DNA of 64,000 nt. Origin: Nocardioides sp. GTDB lineage: Bacteria > Actinomycetota > Actinomycetes > Propionibacteriales > Nocardioidaceae. The stretch spans positions 1 through 64,000 of the forward strand of contig NZ_JASBRN010000026.1 of NCBI RefSeq assembly GCF_030149505.1, written 5' to 3'. Of this stretch, positions 9,313 through 17,569 are shown piece after piece. How positions within the stretch are numbered: the first letter of the stretch is position 1; each line of letters starts with the position of its first letter. Made by a program: the position numbers and the translations under genes. The notes under the pieces are model-generated. The model saw only the letters and a program-made list of their open reading frames with translations, was not told the DNA's origin and made no database searches.

Positions 9313-10343
9313 CCGAGGTCACACCTCGCTCCACCCACGTTGTAGTCGACCGGGACCGGCGTGCCACCGGGGAGCCGGACCCGTCCCTCGAAGTTGCAGA
9401 GGTAGAAGTTGAAGTAGGAGCCGTAGATCGCGGTCCGACCCACCTTCTCCAGCTTGATCGGGAGCACCTGCAGCGCACGGTCGAGCTCACCCTTGTTGCG
9501 GTTGATGTTGTCGGTGAAGCGGCGCAGCTGCTTGATGTCGTTGGTGAAGGGCTTGCGGATGCCGGTGACCAGCGAGGCGGTCTCCTCCGACAGCGCCGAG
9601 ATCTGCTCGAGCGAGTCCAGGATCGGGCCGCGGTCCTGCTTGAGACCCTTGACCAGCTGCTTGAAGGTGAGGATCAGGTCGCTCAGCTCCTCGTCCCGGT
9701 CGGCCACCCGGTCCAGCACGTCGTCGAGGTTGACGATCAGGTCGGTGATGACCTCGTCGCGGTCCGCGAGCGTCTGGGTGACCGAGGCGGTCGAGGCCAG
9801 CAGGCTCTCGAGCGTGCCGCCCTCGCCTTGGAAGACCTGCACGATCTCGAAGGAGAGCTGGTTGAGGTCGTCGGGTGAGAGCGCCTGGAACAGCGGCTTG
9901 AAGCCGTTGAAGAGCACCGTGAGGTCGAGGGCGGGGCTGGTGTTGCGGACGTCGATGACCGCGTCCTCCTCCAGCGGCGTGGTGTCGCCCACCTGCTGGG
10001 TCAGCGAGATGTAGCGCTGCCCGACCAGGTTGCGGTAGCGGATGGCGGCGTTGGTGGCAAGGGTCACCGGCACGTCGGCGTCCACGTCGAAGCTGACCAG
10101 CGCCCGGGTGCGATCGACGATCTCGACGTCGGTGACACTGCCGACCTTCACACCCGCGACCCGCACGTCGTCGCCGGTGACCACGCCGGTGGCGTCGACG
10201 AACTCGGCCTTGTAGCTCTTGGACTCACCGAAGGTGAGGTTGCCGACCATGACCACCAGCAGGCTGGTGGCCAGGGTCGTGACCACGATGAAGACCAGCA
10301 GCCGGACGAGGTCGCCGGTGGTCTTGGCGTCGAGGAGCTTCAT
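9309..10343 (-). CDS. mceB: MCE family protein B
   Basis: Second Mce subunit, 344 residues. It has a membrane anchor (LVRLLVFIVVTTLATSLLVV), an MCE domain (YKAEFVDATGVVTGDDVRVA), a helical region and the C-terminal YGSYFNFYLCNFEGRVRLPG block typical of MceB. The start is an ATG overlapping the MceA stop by four bases. As in MceC, one Cys sits in the conserved tail. It belongs to the mceABCDEF set and has no catalytic function of its own. Confidence 0.93.
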   Translation of the reverse strand: MKLLDAKTTGDLVRLLVFIVVTTLATSLLVVMVGNLTFGESKSYKAEFVDATGVVTGDDVRVAGVKVGSVTDVEIVDRTRALVSFDVDADVPVTLATNAAIRYRNLVGQRYISLTQQVGDTTPLEEDAVIDVRNTSPALDLTVLFNGFKPLFQALSPDDLNQLSFEIVQVFQGEGGTLESLLASTASVTQTLADRDEVITDLIVNLDDVLDRVADRDEELSDLILTFKQLVKGLKQDRGPILDSLEQISALSEETASLVTGIRKPFTNDIKQLRRFTDNINRNKGELDRALQVLPIKLEKVGRTAIYGSYFNFYLCNFEGRVRLPGGTPVPVDYNVGGARCDLG

Positions 10344-11620
10344 CGCATGCTCACCTCCGCCCCACGGGCGAGGGGACCGAGCAGCAGCGGACCGAGGTCG
10401 GGGACCTCGTCGGTGCCCACGCCCAGGCCGGGGGCGAGCAGGGACTTCAGCAGGGCGGACTCACCGGGCGTGCCGGCGTACCCCTCGCTGCTGCGGAACC
10501 ACGGGCCAGGCGCGACGCGGCTCGTGCCCTTGCCGGTGGGCTCGTCGACACCGTCGTCGAAGTTGGGTTGGGCACGCACGGGGTTGTCCTGGTTCCAGGG
10601 CGGGTTCGGCAGGTTGAGGCAGGTCGGGCCACGACTCTCGCCGAAGCGCGCCTTGTCGTTGACGTTGTAGGGCCTGGGTTGGTTGCGCAACGTTTCCAGC
10701 ACGATGTGCAGAGTGAAGTCGCGGAACGCTTCAGCCAGGTTGGCGCCGGCGTTCACCAGGCCCTTGAGCAAGCAGGGGTACTGGGGCGCGTACTTGGCCA
10801 GCAACGTGACGGGGTCCCGACTGACATCTCCCAGGCGGATGAGGTTGTCCCCGTTGGTCTCGAGAAAGTCCTCCGCACTCCCGGAGAAGGCCGAGACGTC
10901 GTTGAACAGCGCGTTCAGGGTGTCCTCGCGACGCTCGAGAGTGCCGAGGGTGAGGATCTGATCGCGCAGGATCTGCCCGACTTCGGGCAGCACGTCGGCG
11001 TAGATGTCGGAGAACTCCGAGGTCAGGCGCAGGTCCTCGACCAGGGCCGGCAGCTGGGGGTTGAAGCGCTTGAGATAGCTGTCGAGGGTCTCGAGGTTGT
11101 CACCGAGCTGGTCACCTCGACCCTCCAGCGCCGTCGCCAGGGCGTTCAGGGTCATGTTGAGCTCGGCGGGCTGGACCGCGCGCAGCAGCGGGAACAAGTC
11201 GTTCAGCACCGCCTCGACCTCGGTCGCAATCTGGGTCTGCTCGATGACGTCACCGGCCTGGATGGACTCCCCGCTGGAGTTCTCGGGGATCTCCAGGGAG
11301 ACGTACTTCTCGCCGAAGAGCGTTTTGGGGATGATCTGACCAGTGACGTCGGCCGGGATCTGCTCCCGCTCGTCGGGGTAGAGACCCAGCGTGATCTCAG
11401 CTCCGTCACCGACGGGCTTGAAGTCGAGGACCTCACCGACGATGACGCCCCGGATCTTGACGTCGCCGCGCTCGGGCAACTGGAGGCCGAGGGTCGACGA
11501 CTGCAGCGTCACCTCGTCGTACTCGGCGAACTGCTTGGTGAACACGGCGTAGGTGAGGTAGACGCCGGTGACCAGGAGCGCCAGGAAGACGACCCCGAGG
11601 ATCTTGAACTGCTTCAGCAT
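10340..11620 (-). CDS. mceA: MCE family protein A
   Basis: First Mce subunit, 426 residues. An N-terminal membrane anchor (LGVVFLALLVTGVYLTYAVF) precedes the MCE domain (VTLQSSTLGLQLPERGDVKI, then RGVIVGEV). The long helical part contains the GSAEDFLETNGDNLIRLGDV block. The ATG start lies four bases after the YrbE4B stop. The C-terminal 90 residues are Pro/Gly-rich and probably disordered. MceA is normally the first of six subunits after the two permeases, matching the order here. Confidence 0.93.
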   Translation of the reverse strand: MLKQFKILGVVFLALLVTGVYLTYAVFTKQFAEYDEVTLQSSTLGLQLPERGDVKIRGVIVGEVLDFKPVGDGAEITLGLYPDEREQIPADVTGQIIPKTLFGEKYVSLEIPENSSGESIQAGDVIEQTQIATEVEAVLNDLFPLLRAVQPAELNMTLNALATALEGRGDQLGDNLETLDSYLKRFNPQLPALVEDLRLTSEFSDIYADVLPEVGQILRDQILTLGTLERREDTLNALFNDVSAFSGSAEDFLETNGDNLIRLGDVSRDPVTLLAKYAPQYPCLLKGLVNAGANLAEAFRDFTLHIVLETLRNQPRPYNVNDKARFGESRGPTCLNLPNPPWNQDNPVRAQPNFDDGVDEPTGKGTSRVAPGPWFRSSEGYAGTPGESALLKSLLAPGLGVGTDEVPDLGPLLLGPLARGAEVSMR

Positions 11621-11624
11621 CGCC

Positions 11625-12458
11625 CTATCCCGCCAGTCTCACGGTCGTGGTGGTGCCCCAGATCGCCATCGACAGGAACAGGTCGATCACGTTGACGGCC
11701 ACGATGGACGTCCGGACCGCCCGGCCCACGGCCACGCCCACGCCGGCTGGTCCACCGGAGGCGGTGTAGCCGTAGTAGCAGTGGATCAGGATGACGACGA
11801 CGGCGAAGACCAGCACCTTGCCGAAGGACCACAGCACGTCGCCGGGCGGCAGGAACTGGTTGAAGTAGTGGTCGTAGGTGCCGGCGCTCTGGCCGTAGAA
11901 CTGCGTGACCGTCAGCCGGGTCGCGAAGTACGACGACAGCAGGCCCACGACGTAGAGCGGGATGATCGCGATCAGGCCGCCGACGATGCGGGTGGAGACG
12001 AGGTACTGCATCGAGGGGATGGCCATCACCTCGACGGCGTCGATCTCCTCGGAGATGCGCATGGCGCCCAGCTGGGCGGTGAAGCCGCAGCCGACCGTGG
12101 CCGCGAGCGCGATGCCCGCGACCAGCGGGGCGATCTCGCGGGTGTTGAAGTAGGCCGAGACGAAGCCCGCGAAGGGCGCCGTGCCGATCTGGTCGAGCGC
12201 GGCGTAGCCGGAGAGACCGACCTGGCCGCCGGTGAAGAAGGTCATCGAGAGGATGACGCCCACGGTGCCGCCGATGACGGCGAGCGAGCCCGAGCCGAGG
12301 GTGACCTCGGCGAGGATCCGCAGGACCTCCTTCTGGTAGCGCACGGCGGCCTGCGGGGCCGCGGCGAGCGCACGGAGGTAGAAGGAGAGCTGCTTGCCCA
12401 GGTCGTCGAGCGACGACAGGGGGCGCGTGTAGACCGACTTGAGGTTCGCCATCGTCAT
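11625..12458 (-). CDS. yrbE4B: MlaE/YrbE family ABC permease B
   Basis: Integral membrane permease of the Mce importer, 277 residues. The ATG at 12456-12458 shares one base with the upstream TGA (TGATG); an in-frame TTG lies one codon earlier. The MlaE signature region is readable: TREIAPLVAGIALAATVGCG and ISEEIDAVEVMAIPSMQYLV. Several hydrophobic helices span residues about 55-270. It pairs with YrbE4A to form the membrane domain driven by the ATPase at 13260-14213. Confidence 0.94.
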   Translation of the reverse strand: MTMANLKSVYTRPLSSLDDLGKQLSFYLRALAAAPQAAVRYQKEVLRILAEVTLGSGSLAVIGGTVGVILSMTFFTGGQVGLSGYAALDQIGTAPFAGFVSAYFNTREIAPLVAGIALAATVGCGFTAQLGAMRISEEIDAVEVMAIPSMQYLVSTRIVGGLIAIIPLYVVGLLSSYFATRLTVTQFYGQSAGTYDHYFNQFLPPGDVLWSFGKVLVFAVVVILIHCYYGYTASGGPAGVGVAVGRAVRTSIVAVNVIDLFLSMAIWGTTTTVRLAG

Positions 12459-13243
12459 CAACCCGTCTTCGGGGGGACGACCTGGAGGTAGATCGCACTG
12501 ATGACGAAGTTGACGATGAACAGCAGGACGAACGTGATGACGACCGACTCGTTGACCGCGTCACCCACGCCCTTGGGTCCTCCCCCTGCGTTCATGCCCT
12601 TGTAGGCCGCCACGACCGCGGCGATGAGACCGAAGATCGCGGCCTTGACCAGGCCGACCCATAGGTCGGGCAGCTGGGCCAGCGCGGTGAAGCTGGCGAT
12701 GTAGGCGCCTGGTGTGCCGTCCTGGAGCACCACGTTGAAGACGTAGCCGCCGGCCACGCCGACCACGGAGACGAGGCCGTTGAGGAAGACCGCGACCAGG
12801 ATGGCGGCGAGCACGCGGGGGACGACCAGGCGCTGGATCGGGTCGATGCCCAGCACCATCATGGCGTCGAGCTCCTCGCGGATCTTGCGGGCGCCGAGGT
12901 CGGCGGCGATCGCGGAGCCGCCGGCACCGGCGATGAGCAGCGCCGTCGCGATGGGAGCGGCCTGCTGGACCACGGCGAGCACCGAGGCCGAGCCGGTGAA
13001 GGACTGGGCACCGAACTGCTTGATCAGTCCGCCGACCTGCAGCGCGATGACCGCGCCGAAGGGGATGGCCACCAGCGCGGTGGGAACGATCGTGACCGAC
13101 GCGATGAACCAGGCCTGCTGGATGAACTCCCGCAGCTGGAAGGGGCGACGGAACAGGCCTCGCAGCACGTCGAGGGCGAAGGCGAAGAGCTTGCCTGCCG
13201 CTCCGACGGGGGCGAGCGCCCTGGTCGCGGTGATGGACGCCAC
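12458..13243 (-). CDS. yrbE4A: MlaE/YrbE family ABC permease A
   Basis: First permease of the Mce importer, 261 residues, GTG start 16 bases after the ATPase stop. The MlaE family hallmarks are present: QQAAPIATALLIAGAGGSAI and IREELDAMMVLGIDPIQRLV, the coupling region that contacts the ATPase. Five to six hydrophobic helices are visible. It ends one base short of being fully separate from yrbE4B, so the two should be translated together. Confidence 0.94.
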   Translation of the reverse strand: MASITATRALAPVGAAGKLFAFALDVLRGLFRRPFQLREFIQQAWFIASVTIVPTALVAIPFGAVIALQVGGLIKQFGAQSFTGSASVLAVVQQAAPIATALLIAGAGGSAIAADLGARKIREELDAMMVLGIDPIQRLVVPRVLAAILVAVFLNGLVSVVGVAGGYVFNVVLQDGTPGAYIASFTALAQLPDLWVGLVKAAIFGLIAAVVAAYKGMNAGGGPKGVGDAVNESVVITFVLLFIVNFVISAIYLQVVPPKTG

Positions 13244-13259
13244 TGGTGTCTCGTGCTCC

Positions 13260-14213
13260 TCAGGCGCCCGTGGTCATGGTCATGTTCTCCTCGAACGAGC
13301 CCGGCGGCGGGGTCACGCCGTGCTCGCGGCACCAGGCGCCGGGCTCCCGCTGGGAGCGGCGCGGGATGCCGTTGGAGGGCTCGAGCTGCAGCGGGATCGG
13401 CGGCAGCGGGGGCAGCTCCTGGTCGGCCTCGGCGGCGAGCTCGTCGGCGTCCTTCTCCTCGGACATGCCGATCGGGCCGACGCGCTGGGCGTTGAGGAAC
13501 TGGCGCACCACGGGCTCCTCGGAGGAGAGCAGCATCTCGCGCGGGCCGAACATCGCCAGGTGCTTGTGGTAGAGCAGCCCGATGTTGTCGGGCACCGTGC
13601 GTGCGGTGTTGATGTCGTGGGTGACGATGAGGAACGTCGCGTCGATCTGGGCGTTGAGGTCGACGATGAGCTGGTTCAGGAACGCGGTGCGCACCGGGTC
13701 CAGGCCGGAGTCGGGCTCGTCGAACAGGACGATCTCGGGGTCCAGCACCAGCGCGCGGGCCAGGCCGGCGCGCTTGCGCATGCCGCCGGAGATCTCGCCG
13801 GGCCGCTTGTCCTCGGCGCCGAGGAGACCGACGAGGTCCATCTTCTCCATCACGATGGAGCGGATCTCGGACTCGGACTTCTTGGTGTGCTCGCGCAGCG
13901 GGAAGGCGACGTTGTCGTAGAGGTTCATCGAGCCGAACATCGCGCCGTCCTGGAACAGCACGCCGAACAGCTTGCGGATCTCGTAGAGCTCCTTCTCCGA
14001 GCAGGAGGCGATGTCGGTGCCCTCGATGATGATCGAGCCCTGGTCGGGCTTGAGCAGCCCGATGAGGGTCTTGAGGAAGACCGACTTGCCGGTGCCGGAG
14101 GGACCGAGCATCACGCAGATCTCGCCCGCGGGGACGGTCAGGGTGACATCACCCCAGATGAGCTGCTTGCCGAAGGACTTGCTCAGGTGCTCGACCTTGA
14201 TCTCCACGCCCAT
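13260..14213 (-). CDS. mceG: Mce importer ATP-binding protein (MceG/Mkl, MlaF type)
   Basis: ATPase that energises Mce lipid import, 317 residues. Walker A GPSGTGKS (37-44), Q-loop FQDGAMFGSM, signature ISGGM (141-145), Walker B IVLFDEPDSGLDP (161-173) and switch His at 199. The ATG at 14211-14213 was chosen over an upstream frame because it has AAGGAG nine bases before it and begins the conserved MGVEIKVEHLSKSFG. The C-terminal 60 residues are an extension beyond the ATPase fold, Pro-rich, ending in a Met/Thr-rich tail. In Mycobacterium this gene (mkl, Rv0655) also sits between rplL and rpoB but alone, serving remote mce operons. Confidence 0.94.
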   Translation of the reverse strand: MGVEIKVEHLSKSFGKQLIWGDVTLTVPAGEICVMLGPSGTGKSVFLKTLIGLLKPDQGSIIIEGTDIASCSEKELYEIRKLFGVLFQDGAMFGSMNLYDNVAFPLREHTKKSESEIRSIVMEKMDLVGLLGAEDKRPGEISGGMRKRAGLARALVLDPEIVLFDEPDSGLDPVRTAFLNQLIVDLNAQIDATFLIVTHDINTARTVPDNIGLLYHKHLAMFGPREMLLSSEEPVVRQFLNAQRVGPIGMSEEKDADELAAEADQELPPLPPIPLQLEPSNGIPRRSQREPGAWCREHGVTPPPGSFEENMTMTTGA

Positions 14214-14281
14214 GTACGTGTGCTCCTTCGTCCTGCTGCTCCCGGCGCTGCCTCCCTCGTGGCTGCGCACACCCACGAGTA

Positions 14282-14336
14282 ACAACGCCGTTGTCGCCGC
14301 GAGGTTACGGCACTTTGTCACGCTCGTCACTGTGAC
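14282..14336 (-). promoter_or_regulatory. Promoter and dyads upstream of the Mce operon
   Basis: On the minus strand a GTGACG hexamer and a TAACCT hexamer stand 17 bases apart, a plausible -35/-10 pair for the operon. Two dyads flank them: GTCAC-T-GTGAC at 14326-14336, which overlaps the -35, and ACAACG-C-CGTTGT at 14282-14294, downstream of the -10. Either could bind a repressor. No regulator gene lies beside this operon. Confidence 0.5.
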
Positions 14337-14400
14337 TCCGTGGTTTGGGACACAACCTTGACCGACGTCCCACGGCACGTCGATGACCTGCGCAAATGCA

Positions 14401-14437
14401 CCTCGGCCCCGCCCCCACGAGGGGGACGGGGCCGAGG
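14401..14437 (-). terminator. Terminator after rplL
   Basis: A hairpin with a 16-17 base stem (CCTCGGCCCCG / CGGGGCCGAGG plus a run of C paired with G) and an ACGA loop lies 41 bases beyond the rplL stop. It separates the rplJL transcript from the downstream Mce operon. No long T run follows, as is usual in high-GC actinobacteria. Confidence 0.8.
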
Positions 14438-14477
14438 TGGTGGCCGGCGCCCGAGGAGCCGGGCTACGGCCGGTGGG

Positions 14478-14870
14478 TCACTTGACCGAGACGGTGGCGC
14501 CGGCGGCCTCGAGGGCCTCCTTCGCCTTGTCGGCAGCGTCCTTGGTGACCTTCTCGAGGATCGGCTTGGGGGCGGCCTCGACGAGCTCCTTGGCCTCCTT
14601 CAGGCCGAGGGAGGTGAGGGCGCGCACCTCCTTGATGACGTTGATCTTCTTGTCACCAGCGGCCTCGAGGACCACGTCGAACTCGTCCTGCTCGGCAGCG
14701 GCGTCGTCGCCACCGCCGGCACCGCCGGCGGCGGGGGCGGCGGCCACGGCGACCGGGGCAGCGGCGGTGACGCCGAAGGTCTCCTCGAACTGCTTCACGA
14801 ACTCGGAGAGCTCGATGAGGGTCATCTCCTTGAACGCGTCGAGGAGCTCGTCAGTGCTCAGCTTCGCCAT
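14478..14870 (-). CDS. rplL: 50S ribosomal protein L7/L12
   Basis: Stalk protein of the 50S subunit that recruits translation GTPases; 130 residues, normal family length. N-terminal dimerisation domain ([20 protein letters not shown]), an Ala/Gly-rich hinge at about 38-58, and the C-terminal factor-binding domain with [20 protein letters not shown]. The ATG at 14868-14870 starts MAKLS; the longer frame upstream is Arg-rich and lies in the rplJ-rplL spacer. It follows rplJ by 83 bases in the same transcript. Confidence 0.98.
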   Translation of the reverse strand: MAKLSTDELLDAFKEMTLIELSEFVKQFEETFGVTAAAPVAVAAAPAAGGAGGGDDAAAEQDEFDVVLEAAGDKKINVIKEVRALTSLGLKEAKELVEAAPKPILEKVTKDAADKAKEALEAAGATVSVK

Positions 14871-14953
14871 GGTGGCGTTCCTTCCGTGTGGTGGTCGCGA
14901 CCTCGTGGTCGCCACCGGGTTTCAGGTGGTGGTGTGCCGGGGTGAGCGGGTGC

Positions 14954-15631
14954 TCAGGCCTCGGCGGTGTCGCCCTCGTCGGAGGTCTCGGCGGCGTCGG
15001 CGGCCGGGGCCTCGTCAGCGGGGGCCTCGTCCGCGGCGTCCGCGGCAGGGGCCTCCTCGGCGGCGGCCGGGCTGTCCACATCGGACGTGGCGGCACCACC
15101 TGCGAGGATCGAGGGGTCCTGCTCGGCCTTGGCCTGGAGCGCACCCGCGAGACGGGCGGCCTGGGCCAAGGGCGCGTTGAGCAGGTAGACGGCCTGGCTG
15201 AGCGACGCGAGCATCGCACCAGCCATCTTGCCCAGGAGCACCTCACGCGACTCGAGGCTCGCCAGCTTGGCGATCTCGTCCGCGTCGAGGGGCTTGCCGT
15301 CCAGGACACCACCCTTGATCACGAGGGTGGGGTTGGCCTTGGCAAAGTCACGCAGGCCCTTGGCGGCCTCGACCACGTCGCCGTTGATGAAGGCGATCGC
15401 GGTGGGGCCGGTCAGCAGGTCGTCGAAGCCGGAGATGCCGACCTCGTTGGCGGCCAGCTTGGCCAGCGTGTTCTTGACCACGGCGTACGTGGCGTTCTCG
15501 CCGAGGGAGCGGCGGAGGTCCTGCAGCTCCTTCACGGTGAGACCGCGGTACTCGGTCAGCACGGCACCAGCGGAGGCGTTGAACGACTCAACGATCTCCG
15601 CGACGGCCGCCTGCTTGTCTGCCCGCGCCAT
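14954..15631 (-). CDS. rplJ: 50S ribosomal protein L10
   Basis: L10 anchors L7/L12 dimers at the stalk base and is an autoregulator in many bacteria. The 225-residue product starts at ATG 15629-15631 ([20 protein letters not shown]) with GAGGAG just upstream. The conserved [15 protein letters not shown] and LTGPTAIAF blocks are present. Compared with the usual length of about 175, it has an Ala/Glu/Asp-rich acidic tail of roughly 50 residues (from [13 protein letters not shown]), common in Nocardioides-type L10. It is the first gene of the rplJ-rplL transcript. Confidence 0.98.
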   Translation of the reverse strand: MARADKQAAVAEIVESFNASAGAVLTEYRGLTVKELQDLRRSLGENATYAVVKNTLAKLAANEVGISGFDDLLTGPTAIAFINGDVVEAAKGLRDFAKANPTLVIKGGVLDGKPLDADEIAKLASLESREVLLGKMAGAMLASLSQAVYLLNAPLAQAARLAGALQAKAEQDPSILAGGAATSDVDSPAAAEEAPAADAADEAPADEAPAADAAETSDEGDTAEA

Positions 15632-15850
15632 GGGTCTCCTCACTTCTGCTGGATAGACCGCGCCAAGCACCCGTGCAAATCACGAACGCCCCGAGCGCGG
15701 GCGCTCAGGGCGTGGAACCGGCGGACCGGGACTGGCTCTGCTCACCTGCGCAGGTCGCCCGCTCTCGCGGGGCCTTCGGACCGGCTGCCGGAGCAGCCCG
15801 CCGACCGGCGGTCTCTGGTTACGAGCGTGAACTGTACGGCGGTCCACGCT
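15632..15850 (-). promoter_or_regulatory. Structured rplJ leader, possible L10 autoregulatory RNA
   Basis: The region upstream of rplJ is rich in inverted repeats on the transcribed strand. It holds a 12-base self-complementary ACCTGCGCAGGT (15744-15755), and closer to the gene a hairpin CGCCCTGAGCGC / GCGCTCGGGGCG (15687-15712) with a two-base tip and one G-T pair. Leaders of rplJ operons commonly carry an L10(L12)4 binding site, and the layout fits. I cannot confirm the kink-turn signature by eye. Confidence 0.55.
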
Positions 15851-15898
15851 CGCCCACCAAATCCGTCGGCCCTCCCCCGGGCTGGCAGGATCGGCACC

Positions 15899-17182
15899 AT
15901 GACCGACCGCGCCCCGCTGTCCTCGCTGTCCGCCGACGAGCTCGCCGCCTTCCTGGCCGAGAAGCAGGCGGCGTACGCCGCCCTCAAGGAGCGCGGGCTG
16001 ACGCTGGACCTCACCCGCGGCAAGCCGGCCAGCGACCAGCTCGACCTCTCCGAGGCACTGCTCTCGCTGCCCACCGGCCACACCGACCGCTCCGGCGCGG
16101 ACGTCCGCAACTACGGCGGCCTCGAGGGCCTGCTCGAGCTGCGCGAGATGTTCGCCGAGCTGCTCGGGGTCGAGACCGCCCAGGTCATCTGCGGCGGCAA
16201 CTCCAGCCTCACGATGATGCACCAGGCGCTCGTCGACCTCCTGCTCTGGGGCGGCCCCGGCTCCGAGCGCCCCTGGAAGGACGAGCCGGTCGTCAAGTTC
16301 GTCTGCCCGGTCCCCGGCTACGACCGCCACTTCTCCATGCTGGCCGACTTCGGCATCGAGATGGTCACGGTCCCCATGGACGAGGACGGGCCCGACGTCG
16401 ACGCCGTCCGCGCCCTCGTCGCCGACGACCCCGCCGTCAAGGGGCTGTGGATCGTCCCGACCTACGCCAACCCCACCGGCGCGGTCTGCTCGGTCGAGGT
16501 CGCCACCGCCCTCATGTCCATGCCCACCGCCGCCCCGGACTTCCGGGTCTTCTGGGACAACGCCTACGCGCTGCACCACCTGACCGACACCGAGGTCAAG
16601 AGCGCCGACGCCCTGTCCATCGCCGCCGCCAACGGTCACCCCGACCGCCCGATCATGTTCGCCTCGACCTCGAAGATCACCTTCGCCGGCGCCGGCGTGG
16701 CCGTGATGGCCATGTCGGAGACCAACAAGGCCTGGTTCCTGAAGCACCTCGGCATGGCCTCCATCGGCCCCGACAAGGTCAACCACCTGCGCCACGTCGA
16801 GTTCTTCGGCGACGCCGACGGTGTCCGCGCCCACATGCGCAAGCACCGCGAGCTCATCGCCCCGAAGTTCGCCGCCGTCCAGGACGCCCTGGCCAGCGAG
16901 CTCGAGGGCCTCGAGGTCGCCGAGTGGACCCAGCCCACCGGCGGCTACTTCGTCAACCTCGACGTCATGGACGGCACCGCCACCCGGGTCGTGCAGCTGG
17001 CCAAGGAGGCCGGCATCGCCCTCACCCCCGCCGGCGCCTCCTTCCCCCACGGCCAGGACCCCCGCGACCGCAACATCCGCCTCGCTCCGACCTTCCCGCC
17101 CCTGGACCAGGTCGAGACCGCCATGGCCGGCGTCGCCACCTGTGTGGCCCTCGCCGCCGCCGAGGCGCTCACCAAGCGGTAG
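15899..17182 (+). CDS. Aspartate aminotransferase, subgroup Ic (Rv3722c-like)
   Basis: PLP-dependent aminotransferase of 427 residues, in the actinobacterial aspartate aminotransferase family (Pfam aminotransferase 12897 type) whose M. tuberculosis member Rv3722c is the main aspartate-forming enzyme. Visible blocks: LTLDLTRGKPASDQLDLSEA near the N-terminus, VRNYGGLEGLLELREMFAEL, YANPTGAVCS, the FWDNAYALHHL region, and MFASTSKITFAGAGVAVMA with the PLP-binding Lys. The ATG at 15899 sits seven bases after a CAGGAT -10-like hexamer, so the transcript is probably leaderless. It is the only plus-strand gene between rplJ and rplA and is transcribed divergently from rplJ. Confidence 0.93.
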   Translation: MTDRAPLSSLSADELAAFLAEKQAAYAALKERGLTLDLTRGKPASDQLDLSEALLSLPTGHTDRSGADVRNYGGLEGLLELREMFAELLGVETAQVICGGNSSLTMMHQALVDLLLWGGPGSERPWKDEPVVKFVCPVPGYDRHFSMLADFGIEMVTVPMDEDGPDVDAVRALVADDPAVKGLWIVPTYANPTGAVCSVEVATALMSMPTAAPDFRVFWDNAYALHHLTDTEVKSADALSIAAANGHPDRPIMFASTSKITFAGAGVAVMAMSETNKAWFLKHLGMASIGPDKVNHLRHVEFFGDADGVRAHMRKHRELIAPKFAAVQDALASELEGLEVAEWTQPTGGYFVNLDVMDGTATRVVQLAKEAGIALTPAGASFPHGQDPRDRNIRLAPTFPPLDQVETAMAGVATCVALAAAEALTKR

Positions 17183-17231
17183 ACGACAGCCACCCCGCGA
17201 CACAGCCCACCCGGCCCCGACCACCGCGCAC

Positions 17232-17460
17232 AGCGGGGGTCGGGGCCGGTGCGTCGCCCCCGGCGCCGACGGGCGGGCGCACGGACGTGGGGCAGGCCCG
17301 AGCGCGCCCCCGGAGGAGCGTGGATGGGACTGGCCCCCTTCTCGTGAGGGACGAACGAGAAGGGTGGGTGCGACGAAGGGGGTGGGCTCGGGCCTGCCCC
17401 ACGTCCGCCGGGGCCCGCCCGACGGCGCCGCGCCGCGGCGCACCGGCCCCGACCCCCGCC
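17232..17460. repeat. Large palindromic structured element, copy A
   Basis: A roughly 230-base inverted structure fills the gap between the convergent aminotransferase and rplA genes. Outer arms (17232-17303 and 17387-17460) pair with few mismatches, including a perfect 22-base segment containing GTGGGGCAGGCCCGAGC. Inside is an asymmetric loop: GGAGGAGCGTGGATGGGA on the 5' side (from 17312) and TGGGTGCGACGAAGGGGG on the 3' side (17365-17382). The innermost hairpin CCCTTCTCGT / ACGAGAAGGG (17336-17364) has a nine-base loop. The same layout with a different stem sequence recurs at 41169-41308. Together with the hairpin at 17511-17544 this accounts for the gene-free stretch 17183-17569. Confidence 0.85.
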
Positions 17461-17510
17461 CCACCGACCCCCGCCCCACCGACAACTCCCACCACCCCGT
17501 CGAGCGACAC

Positions 17511-17544
17511 GAAGGCCCGGCCCCCGCGAGGGGGCCGGGCCTTC
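17511..17544. terminator. Terminator after rplA
   Basis: A perfect 15-base stem GAAGGCCCGGCCCCC / GGGGGCCGGGCCTTC closed by a GCGA tetraloop lies 25 bases past the rplA stop. Being symmetrical, it can act on both strands and may also stop transcription from the aminotransferase gene. Confidence 0.85.
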
Positions 17545-17569
17545 GGCGTACTGCTGTGTCCGGGTGGAC

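Noticed and set aside
14888-15898. Upstream extension of the aminotransferase frame
   Set aside because: It would run through rplJ and its leader; the ATG at 15899 starts the conserved protein and has a -10 hexamer at leaderless distance.
17232-17460. Copy A as an ordinary terminator
   Set aside because: It is far longer than a terminator, has a conserved internal loop shared with copy B, and a separate perfect terminator is present at 17511-17544.
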